A DNA stretch of 11,582 nucleotides from Nitrososphaeraceae archaeon (GTDB lineage: Archaea; Thermoproteota; Nitrososphaeria; Nitrososphaerales; Nitrososphaeraceae): the NCBI GenBank assembly GCA_030038695.1, contig JASHSN010000054.1, positions 1-11,582 of the forward strand, read 5' to 3'. Shown in pieces: positions 6,854 through 11,582 of this stretch. The notes below the pieces were generated by a model, which saw only the letters and a list, made by a program, of their open reading frames with translations, searched no databases and was not told where the DNA came from. Position 1 is the stretch's first letter, and each line of letters begins with the position of its first letter. The translations under genes were made by a program, and so were the position numbers.

Positions 6854-6899
6854 TGAGGAAAGTACTACTATATCTTAATGCGGAAAGTACTACTATATG
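6850..6899. repeat. Two tandem 25-bp repeats abutting a promoter
   Basis: Units 6850-6874 and 6875-6899 match at 23 of 25 positions, differing only at 6856/6881 (A/C) and the last base (C/G). Each holds the palindrome AGTACT and the run TACTACTATAT. They lie immediately upstream of the putative TATA element of the secreted-protein gene, a usual place for activator sites, and each unit also carries its own TATA-like ATATAG on the minus strand. Confidence 0.75.
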
Positions 6900-6988
6900 T
6901 TAACCAACTCTCCAAGTCAATCGAAATAACCACAATATCAGGAAAGGGTTGACTATGGCATCGTCCGAAGTTCCAGCTAAACAGGTGC

Positions 6989-7000
6989 TATGATATCATA
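6989..7000. promoter_or_regulatory. 12-bp palindrome upstream of the winged-helix gene
   Basis: TATGATATCATA is a perfect inverted repeat 73 bp before the ATG at 7073. The downstream gene looks like a small winged-helix protein, so an autoregulatory site is possible. A weak TATA-like element (AGATATAG, about 7039-7046) lies between them. Confidence 0.3.
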
Positions 7001-7072
7001 AGATATTGCATTCCGTACCCGCGGGGTCTAGAAGATACAGATATAGCAGGCCAGCATTAGATATGTATGTAA

Positions 7073-7312
7073 ATGACGAGTCAAAGGTTGGCCAACATTC
7101 AAATCCGTATCGAAGAAATGTTGAAAAATGACCCTTCGAAGTCATATTCTAAAGAAGAAATAATAGAACGCCTATCAAATACCTACGAAAATCTAGAGGT
7201 AGATAGAACCCTTGGAGAGATGGAAGTATCAAGTTTAATGATAAACCCGAAATCGCAATTCGCTTCTAATTGCAGAGACGGCACAGTCTATTTTCAGTGG
7301 AGAGTTCCTTAA
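7073..7312 (+). CDS. Small winged-helix-like hypothetical protein
   Basis: A 79-residue protein. The pattern is that of a compact winged helix: helix 1 about 8-18 (NIQIRIEEMLK), helix 2 about 26-35 (SKEEIIERLS), helix 3 about 43-56 (VDRTLGEMEVSSLM) and a beta-hairpin wing at 62-77 (QFASNC, DGTVYFQW). This fold usually binds DNA or acts as a protein-interaction module; the family is not identified. One cysteine (C67) lies in the wing. It is followed 21 bp later by an unknown gene on the same strand, and Ku lies about 780 bp further, so it could be the regulator of that cluster. This function is inferred only from predicted secondary structure. Confidence 0.6.
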   Translation: MTSQRLANIQIRIEEMLKNDPSKSYSKEEIIERLSNTYENLEVDRTLGEMEVSSLMINPKSQFASNCRDGTVYFQWRVP

Positions 7313-7333
7313 TCGATTCAAGCTTTAGAAGTT

Positions 7334-7936
7334 ATGTATATATTGAGAGTAGTCTGTATTGTTGTTATTACTCGCAATTCTCATTATTCTCGCATTATAG
7401 ATATGTACATTACTAATGACAGAAAATGCCATAAATTATTATCTAATGACGGAATAACATCGCCGGTTCTAACCATAGACAAGGTAGAAGGACTTTTTGA
7501 AGGTATAACAGTTAATGTGAAATTTCAGAAAAGTAGTTTTGCAAGCATTGGTAGCACCTCGTCTCTCGCAAAGAATTTGGACGAATACCAATACATCGTA
7601 TGCCGTGAAATCCGTTCAATCCCTGATATCAACCCATACAAAAAAGATTTGCAGAAATATAGAATTCTTATAATTTCAGCATTTGCAAAACTGATCCCTA
7701 TGTTGGCATCTCTAACATCTGACAAAAACTTACAAGATTGGAATCGGTTCGCACAAATTTTGTTAACCCAAGTTTCAGAAACACTGGTTAAGTCAAGGGT
7801 TAACAGCGAAAGATATAACGGTACCACTAGCAGACTTATGAGAACAGGTGGGATATCAGGTCAGAACCAGTCTGTATTTGACTACTTTGGGGCTCCGGAA
7901 GAAGAAGTGGATCGACTATTACAGAGTATATACTAG
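7334..7936 (+). CDS. Conserved-looking hypothetical helical protein
   Basis: A 200-residue frame. I do not recognise a named family. The first 23 residues (MYILRVVCIVVITRN onwards) may not be translated: M24 (7403) is a good alternative start, leaving about 177 residues. A beta-rich N-terminal part (about 40-70) is followed by helices from about 80 to 155: LDEYQYIVCREIRSIPD, then LQKYRILIISAFAKLIPMLA, then DWNRFAQILLTQVSETL. A polar linker (157-180) leads to a short acidic tail (VFDYFGAPEEEVDRLLQ). The segment with YQYIVCREI and a Tyr-Arg-Ile-Leu-Ile helix recalls uncharacterised archaeal proteins, but I cannot name them. There is no signal peptide on the M24 form. It is probably cotranscribed with the winged-helix gene 21 bp upstream. 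Confidence 0.6.
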   Translation: MYILRVVCIVVITRNSHYSRIIDMYITNDRKCHKLLSNDGITSPVLTIDKVEGLFEGITVNVKFQKSSFASIGSTSSLAKNLDEYQYIVCREIRSIPDINPYKKDLQKYRILIISAFAKLIPMLASLTSDKNLQDWNRFAQILLTQVSETLVKSRVNSERYNGTTSRLMRTGGISGQNQSVFDYFGAPEEEVDRLLQSIY

Positions 7937-8044
7937 TCTCCGTGCGTTCTATCACTATTAGATGCACCACAGTATCAATGACAATTCGCTGAATAGAGGA
8001 ATCTTATGTAACAAGATCCGTTGCTAAAGCTACTAGCTACTGTT

Positions 8045-8082
8045 CTACAGCTCATATAATAGCTGGAGCTTAACTGTAGCTG
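8045..8082 (+). promoter_or_regulatory. Ku promoter: TATA box nested in inverted repeats
   Basis: The TATA-like CATATAATAG (8053-8062) is centred about 34 nt before the Ku ATG. It sits between CAGCT (8048-8052) and AGCTG (8061-8065). A second inverted repeat, CTACAG (8045-8050) with CTGTAG (8074-8079), spans the same site. Further AGCT-containing words occur just upstream (AGCTACTAGCTACTG, about 8028-8042) and at 8078-8082. This arrangement suggests a repressor site over the promoter. Confidence 0.45.
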
Positions 8083-8090
8083 AAAATTTA

Positions 8091-8888
8091 ATGCCCTTGC
8101 ATAGCATGTGGAAAGGAAGTATAAGCTTTGGCCTAGTCAATATTCCTATAGCGATTTATTTAGCCACAGAAGGCAAAGAATTCTCTTTTAACCAATTATG
8201 TAACAAGGCCCATAGAATACGGTATAAAAAATGGTGCCCCGTTGAAGATAGAGAGGTTTCATATTCAGAAATAAAAAAGGGCTATGAAATAGCAAAGGAT
8301 GAATACATTGTCATAGATAAATTTGACCTAGACAAAATCAAGCTTAAGACAACAAACACCATAGATATTAAGGAATTTGTGGATGAAAAAGAACTTGACC
8401 CTATATTGATTGAGAAAAGCTACTACATTGCTCCTGACAATAAGAAAAACAAGAATGATAGAGCGTATTCACTTCTTGTAAAGGTACTCACGGATACTAA
8501 GAAAGTAGCAGTGGGAAAGGTAGTGCTGAAAGATAAAGAGCACCTTGTTGTTATTAGGCCGTACCAAAGAGAGTTGGTTATGCATATGCTTCACTATCTA
8601 GATGAGATAAGGCCGGCTGATGAAATCCCTGAATTAAAAGATATGCAGAGAGTGAGCCCAGACAGCAAGGAATTGTCTTTAGGAAAATTACTGGTTGAAA
8701 ATATGTCTAGTCAGCACCTTGACCTAAGCAAATACTCCGACGCATATACTAAGGAATTAGAAAAGATGGTAGATTCCAAAGCCAAAGGCAAACCCATATC
8801 AGAGAAACCAGTCGAGAAGGTGCAAGAAACTCAAGACCTTGTCGCGGCTCTAAAGGCTAGTCTGCAGCATGAGGCCAAGTCAAAATGA
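8091..8888 (+). CDS. ku: Ku DNA end-binding protein (non-homologous end joining)
   Basis: A 265-residue protein of the bacterial-type Ku family, normally a homodimer that rings broken DNA ends and recruits a ligase. The N-terminal signature (MWKGSISFGLVNIPIAIY, residues 6-23) is typical, and MPLHSM before it makes 8091 the likely start. C37 and C49 (NQLCNKAHRIRYKKWCP) correspond to the family's Cys-containing turn. The core continues with YYIAPD (112-117), AYSLLVKVL, VAVGKVVL and VVIRPYQRELVMHMLHY (153-169). The C-terminal DLVAALKASL (247-256) is the usual Ku tail motif, and the basic end (EAKSK) is short. The length is normal. Ku is patchy in archaea and generally thought to come from bacteria. 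No LigD-type ligase or primase lies in the window. The stop overlaps the next gene by ATGA. Confidence 0.93.
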   Translation: MPLHSMWKGSISFGLVNIPIAIYLATEGKEFSFNQLCNKAHRIRYKKWCPVEDREVSYSEIKKGYEIAKDEYIVIDKFDLDKIKLKTTNTIDIKEFVDEKELDPILIEKSYYIAPDNKKNKNDRAYSLLVKVLTDTKKVAVGKVVLKDKEHLVVIRPYQRELVMHMLHYLDEIRPADEIPELKDMQRVSPDSKELSLGKLLVENMSSQHLDLSKYSDAYTKELEKMVDSKAKGKPISEKPVEKVQETQDLVAALKASLQHEAKSK

Positions 8889-9166
8889 TAGGCACATCAG
8901 GAAGTATTTTTTTGGTCGTTGTAATAGCATCACTTGCAACACTTTTAGCAGGTAGTACATTAGACATGGGAGGCGTACAGATGGCATTTGCCCGTAAAGG
9001 TATTGATGCCCAAACAGGCATAAAACAAGAGCATGCAACAATGCGAACGTGTTGGAACAACATTGGGAATCACCAATGTGTGCGCTTCGATTTTCAATCC
9101 AACTACAGTATCAACGCTTTGAAGCAATGGTGCCGATCGTGTATGTTTCGCGATGTCTCATTCTGA
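8885..9166 (+). CDS. Exported four-cysteine protein overlapping the Ku stop
   Basis: A 93-residue protein with a hydrophobic N-terminus (about 8-23) and a likely signal cleavage after AFA (34-36), followed by a mature domain of about 57 residues containing C56, C65, C83 and C86. The last two are in a WCRSCMF motif, CxxC-like. Its ATG overlaps the Ku stop (ATGA at 8885-8888), which usually means cotranscription and coupled translation. I do not recognise the family. The pairing of an exported cysteine-rich protein with a nuclear-type repair factor makes no obvious sense, so the overlap may be incidental compaction. Two disulfides or a metal site are possible. Confidence 0.5.
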   Translation: MIGTSGSIFLVVVIASLATLLAGSTLDMGGVQMAFARKGIDAQTGIKQEHATMRTCWNNIGNHQCVRFDFQSNYSINALKQWCRSCMFRDVSF

Positions 9167-9208
9167 TATATACCGGATATATATTACCATCCAGCTTTAT
9201 AGATTCTT

Positions 9209-9469
9209 ACATCGGAAGAACCTAGTCTTGACACTGACTGTATGCATACTATGCAGATTCCTGTTAGCTATATGTTGATTAGTTAGTTCGCGGGGGCACC
9301 CGCATCCCAGCATGCAGACTGCGCTCATCGTATGTGATATGGCACCCAAAAGTAGAAAAAGTGGAGGAGTTTACAGTCCTTTTTGGCCAATTGGTAACAA
9401 ATCATGCAGCTGCTAAACTCGCTGCGCCTGATTTGTAAGAGAGAGATGGTGGATGACATCATTACTGCC
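9209..9469 (+). repeat. Intergenic repeat, copy 1
   Basis: Shares four blocks, in the same order, with 10967-11213. They are 9209-9221 (12 of 13 bp), 9220-9236 (16 of 17), 9261-9286 (similar, with a 4-bp insertion) and 9405-9440 (about 31 of 36, one gap), with CATCATTACTGCC at 9457-9469 (12 of 13) closing the element. The middle is not alignable by eye. No transposase frame lies inside. Confidence 0.7.
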
Positions 9470-9790
9470 TGTCCGCGTTCACCATGAAATTCTCCCTAAC
9501 AACTGGTTAGGTTAGATGTGCTAGATTCAGTGTCTGCCTCACACAACTGAGGTTTGCCAGACATGCACTGTGGGACGGATTCTTGAACTCCCTCGCTCAT
9601 TATAGACTTAACGACAATGATAGAACTAGTTTGTAGTGTTATCGCTATGCATCGCATCAGTATATTGCCATTCGTTCAGCAGTGATCTAGAGTAGTTCAA
9701 GGGGATGTCATGACGAGTCTGAACGCGGGCAGACACCACCTCATATGCTTTCCTTGGAAGCTTCACCGACCATAACGCTCTGGAAGAAAA

Positions 9791-9804
9791 CAAAAATATA
9801 TTAA
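9791..9804 (+). promoter_or_regulatory. TATA box of the SnoaL-like gene
   Basis: AAAAATATATTAAC is centred about 17 nt before the ATG at 9815 but about 29 nt before the ATG at 9827. This supports a leaderless message starting at the second ATG. Confidence 0.5.
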
Positions 9805-9814
9805 CAAAGAAAAT

Positions 9815-10216
9815 ATGGAGAAAAATATGAACACGATAACCTTCACGAAAACCGCGGCTCCAGATTGGCTTTTAGCCATGTGGAAAGAAATTGATGAGAA
9901 AACCTTTGGCAAAGGCATGGACTGCTTTGCCGAGGATGCGGTGTGCAACCTGGGCGTGGCAGATTGGCACGGGCGCGAAGCAATCCGTGAAAACATGCGC
10001 GCCTTCATTGACACGGGCTTTACCGCCCATCACGACGTCATCGAGTATTGGGACAGCCCAACACTCAAAGTGTTTCACGGCAAAGTTGGGATGACGTTCA
10101 ATGACCCCGGCAAAAAGCCGGTGAGGCCGACGATGTGCCATTTCTTTTACATGGACCCCAAGGATCCGACCAAGGTCATCCGTTGGATTGGTGCAGTGGG
10201 ACCCACGGGATTTTAA
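9815..10216 (+). CDS. SnoaL/NTF2-like small protein, GC-rich
   Basis: A 133-residue protein of the NTF2-like/SnoaL cone fold. It shows an N-terminal helix pair (WLLAMWKEIDEKTFGKG), the FAEDAVCNLG strand entry, the WHGREAIRENMRAFID helix typical of the family, and C-terminal sheet strands (LKVFHGKVGMTF, PTMCHFFYMD and VIRWIGAVGP). The family includes small-molecule isomerases, cyclases and many uncharacterised stress or transport proteins; the substrate here cannot be told. The start at 9827 (M5) is preferred. The TATA box is about 29 nt before it, and a GGAG at 9817-9820 lies 6 nt upstream, so either leaderless or bacterial-type initiation would choose it. G+C is about 55-60 percent in the central part against roughly a third in the Ku gene, and codons ending in C/G dominate, so recent acquisition from a GC-rich donor is likely. 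Confidence 0.8.
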   Translation: MEKNMNTITFTKTAAPDWLLAMWKEIDEKTFGKGMDCFAEDAVCNLGVADWHGREAIRENMRAFIDTGFTAHHDVIEYWDSPTLKVFHGKVGMTFNDPGKKPVRPTMCHFFYMDPKDPTKVIRWIGAVGPTGF

Positions 10217-10634
10217 CATGCTGAACGTGGTTGGAGCCGTCCAACTTCGGTTTTGCTTTGCTCATTACCACATCAGACGCCTTTAGTGTCCTTTAGTTCC
10301 ACACGGTCATAGGTAGGTTGTTGTTATTGTCAGATTAGGGCATCCTGATGGATAGCCAGGATAGTCGTACCGCCAGTACTTTTCACAAATCTGTATTATA
10401 TCTGAAGCCATGATAGGTATATGCCCTGGTATAGTTGTCGCTATCGTCTTGGGTGGGTGGGGGTAGTTCACGTGAAGTAGCTAGTCAGGTCACCAGAATC
10501 GATCTAATTTCGACGCATCATAGTATTCGTCATGGTCTTTACCATACAACGTTTTATGTCGTTCCGTATCTGCCTGCGCAAGTTTGGACCCACAACACTT
10601 GCAAATCAACATGCCGATTATCTATCGAGCGTCC
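10217..10634. other. Noncoding stretch after the SnoaL-like gene
   Basis: I see no convincing gene here. A 113-codon plus-strand frame (10435-10776) begins inside it but looks unlike a protein. The only sign of coding is a short repeated QVTR-I/L-DL peptide at 10486-10506 and 10684-10704, whose two copies differ mostly at synonymous positions. Confidence 0.4.
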
Positions 10635-10970
10635 TTATTTCGTCTTTATCATCCTTACAACATGTGAGTGGGGAGGGAAGAACCAGGTGACCCGACTAGA
10701 CTTAGAGTGGACGGCAGTTCGGTCAGTTTGGTCAGCCGGGTCAATCAGGTCAATCTGGTCAGTTCGAGCCAAATAATGGTCTAAGGGTGTATACACCTTG
10801 AAGTTACGTTCAAACTCCCTCTCTTCCTCTTCCTCATAATCATCACCTCTCTTCTGCTGCTGTGGCGACTGCTGCAATAACACTGCTACTGCCTTGTTTA
10901 ATGGTGCAACATATGCTAACAGTATTTTGCGCAATCCTTCCGGCAATCGCTCCATCTGGGAACTGGACAT
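10635..10970 (-). CDS. Doubtful Q/E-rich hypothetical protein
   Basis: A 111-codon frame from an ATG. The first 65 residues are protein-like: an amphipathic helical segment (MERLPEGLRKILLAYVAPL), then a Gln-rich then Glu-rich stretch (LLQQSPQQQKRG, YEEEEEREFERN). The rest runs antisense through a 9-bp minisatellite (DQIDLIDPADQTDRT) and ends in low-quality sequence (WFFPPHSHVVRMIKTK), so the true end, if any, is uncertain. The ATG coincides with the edge of intergenic repeat copy 2. No TATA box was identified. It may be a real small gene with a corrupted 3' end, or noise. Confidence 0.3.
   Translation of the reverse strand: MSSSQMERLPEGLRKILLAYVAPLNKAVAVLLQQSPQQQKRGDDYEEEEEREFERNFKVYTPLDHYLARTDQIDLIDPADQTDRTAVHSKSSRVTWFFPPHSHVVRMIKTK
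10721..10765 (+). repeat. Five-unit 9-bp minisatellite, Gly-Gln coding relic
   Basis: Five units begin GGTCA: GGTCAGTTT, GGTCAGCCG, GGTCAATCA, GGTCAATCT and GGTCAGTTC. In one plus-strand frame they read GQF-GQP-GQS-GQS-GQF. In that frame CAG/CAA, TCA/TCT and TTT/TTC are all synonymous changes, the mark of a once-translated repeat. The frame is closed by TAG just upstream (about 10706) and runs on to EPNNGLRVYTP and a TGA. Confidence 0.75.
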
Positions 10971-11213
10971 TGGAAGAACAGATGGATCTGGACCTAGTCT
11001 TGAGACTGTATGCCAGGTACATTTTCTGCTAGTTATATGTTAGTTAGCATTGGAGTATTGACTTGGTATAGATACTGTAGACTGTGATGGGTAAAGAAAG
11101 AGAAACCCATCACATTTGTCTTTCTCTCTCCCTCTCACTCATATGCTAGTTAGTTAGTTAGATGGTGCAGCTACTAAATTCTTGCGCCGGATTTGTAAGA
11201 CATCATCACTGCC
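10967..11213 (+). repeat. Intergenic repeat, copy 2
   Basis: Collinear with 9209-9469. Key blocks are ACCTAGTCTTGAGACTG (10992-11008), CTGCTAGTTATATGTTAGTT (11026-11045), the block at 11166-11200 starting TGCAGCT and ending TTGTAAGA, and CATCATCACTGCC (11201-11213). The middle of this copy contains a 10-bp hairpin and a pyrimidine tract absent from copy 1. Confidence 0.7.
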
Positions 11214-11348
11214 AGAGTTGCTGTCTTCGTGCACTTACCTCTTTCATCTAACGACTATATCTCGGTGCCTCCGCAATCGCGTCCTTCTGACATTCGTCAA
11301 TCGAGTTTTCCAGCACGGAACAAACATAGGTCGGCATGTTAGATCGTA
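10971..11348. other. Intergenic region carrying repeat copy 2
   Basis: No credible gene. Apart from the repeat (to 11213) and its hairpin, the stretch 11214-11348 shows nothing recognisable. The plus-strand frame at 11182-11400 overlaps the repeat and the antisense of the next gene and is not protein-like. Confidence 0.45.
11083..11114. other. Perfect 10-bp stem-loop in repeat copy 2
   Basis: TGTGATGGGT (11083-11092) pairs with ACCCATCACA (11105-11114) around a 12-nt purine loop. A long pyrimidine tract (about 11116-11138) follows directly. This could be a terminator or a structured RNA; no adjacent gene clearly uses it. Confidence 0.4.
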
Positions 11349-11582
11349 TCAGAAGATAGGCTTGGGTCCAGTTTTGACCTCTTCGGCAAACTCCTCATAA
11401 GTTTCCACCTGGCGAATGGTAACCTCGTCTGTCTGGACAAAACCCGTTTGTACCATCAAGCTCCGCACAGCTTCAAAACTGGGAGCCTTGAAGACCATGA
11501 AGGTCTTATGCTCTGGTACGGCAATTCCAGCAAAGACTCTTTCAACATTCAACTTTTTCGCCATTTCATATTCCTGTTCCCG
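11349..11582 (-). CDS. Small conserved alpha/beta-barrel-like protein, partial at window edge
   Basis: The stop is at 11349-11351. The frame stays open through the ATG at 11562-11564 to the end of the window (REQEYE before MAKKL), so the true start may lie outside. The visible 71-77 residues contain a helix then strand (AKKLNVERVFAGIAV), PEHKTFMVFKAPSFEAVRSLM and TDEVTIRQVETYEEFAEE. The pattern of an x-PEHK-x-F-x-V strand followed by an APSFEAV helix and a second half-strand resembles small ferredoxin-like dimeric proteins of the DUF3303/DUF4242 kind, in which the missing N-terminus would supply the first strand. The function is unknown. No promoter is visible because the upstream sequence is outside the window. 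Confidence 0.65.
   Translation of the reverse strand, partial: REQEYEMAKKLNVERVFAGIAVPEHKTFMVFKAPSFEAVRSLMVQTGFVQTDEVTIRQVETYEEFAEEVKTGPKPIF

Larger units (their letters stand above)
9167..9814. other. Intergenic region with repeat copy 1 and several hairpins
   Basis: There is no convincing gene in these 648 bp. The region holds copy 1 of a diverged intergenic repeat (9209-9469). Hairpins include GCGGG/CCCGC with a GGCA loop (9290-9303), CCTAAC/GTTAGG (9495-9511) and CCTCA/TGAGG (about 9538-9553). G+C is higher than in the Ku gene. From 9560 to 9785 I see nothing recognisable. Confidence 0.5.

Noticed and set aside
7525..7827. Minus-strand frame inside the helical protein gene
   Set aside because: Antisense shadow; the plus-strand frame is longer and has coherent helical patterning.
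9763..10219. Minus-strand frames and an alternate plus frame over the SnoaL-like gene
   Set aside because: High G+C removes stop codons and creates long shadow frames; only the 9815 frame shows NTF2-like motifs.
10435..10776. 113-codon plus-strand frame as a gene
   Set aside because: Composition is not protein-like, it crosses the minisatellite in a frame with nonsynonymous variation, and no promoter was found. Only the short QVTR repeat argues for coding.
1..11582. tRNA or rRNA genes, including as integration targets for the fossil element
   Set aside because: No T-loop consensus with matching acceptor stem and no rRNA signature was found by eye on either strand.

Overview
The window looks like a sparsely coded accessory stretch of a soil Thaumarchaeota (Nitrososphaerota) chromosome, of the Nitrososphaera/Nitrosocosmicus kind. 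This is inferred from the gene set and from archaeal promoter signals: a YVTN beta-propeller, a class III cyclase, small exported proteins, a bacterial-type Ku and thaumarchaeal integrase-like remnants. Several genes have a TATA-like box 25-35 nt before the start codon and no Shine-Dalgarno sequence, as expected for leaderless archaeal mRNAs. No rRNA, tRNA or CRISPR was found.

Left part (1-4070): a small unknown ORF behind a good TATA box; a minus-strand secreted seven-bladed YVTN propeller; a frameshifted minus-strand remnant resembling the C-terminal part of a mobile-element replication/helicase protein (1833-2512); an exported protein built from a 333-bp internal duplication (2585-3364); and the N-terminal half of a decayed tyrosine recombinase (3472-3951 and beyond). 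The two broken genes on either side of the exported repeat protein suggest an old integrated element.

Middle (4071-7072): a stand-alone class III nucleotidyl cyclase (minus) and a CcdA-like membrane thiol-disulfide transporter (plus), separated by 542 bp of noncoding DNA that includes a 14-bp palindrome. Then comes a small secreted two-cysteine protein (minus) with a strong stem-loop just past its end and a tandem 25-bp repeat just upstream of its promoter.

Ku cluster (7073-9166), all on the plus strand: a winged-helix-like protein, an unknown helical protein, Ku, and a four-cysteine exported protein whose ATG overlaps the Ku stop (ATGA). The Ku TATA box is nested in two inverted repeats.

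Right part (9167-11582): mostly noncoding and richer in G+C. It holds a GC-rich SnoaL/NTF2-like gene that looks transferred, flanked in direct orientation by two diverged copies of a roughly 250-bp intergenic repeat. A five-unit 9-bp minisatellite appears to be a relic of a Gly-Gln-rich coding region. The window ends inside a small conserved minus-strand gene. I see no complete known defence or biosynthetic system. The best candidates for something new are the repeat-flanked foreign gene, the 111-residue-repeat exported protein, and the Ku-coupled exported protein with its unusual promoter.
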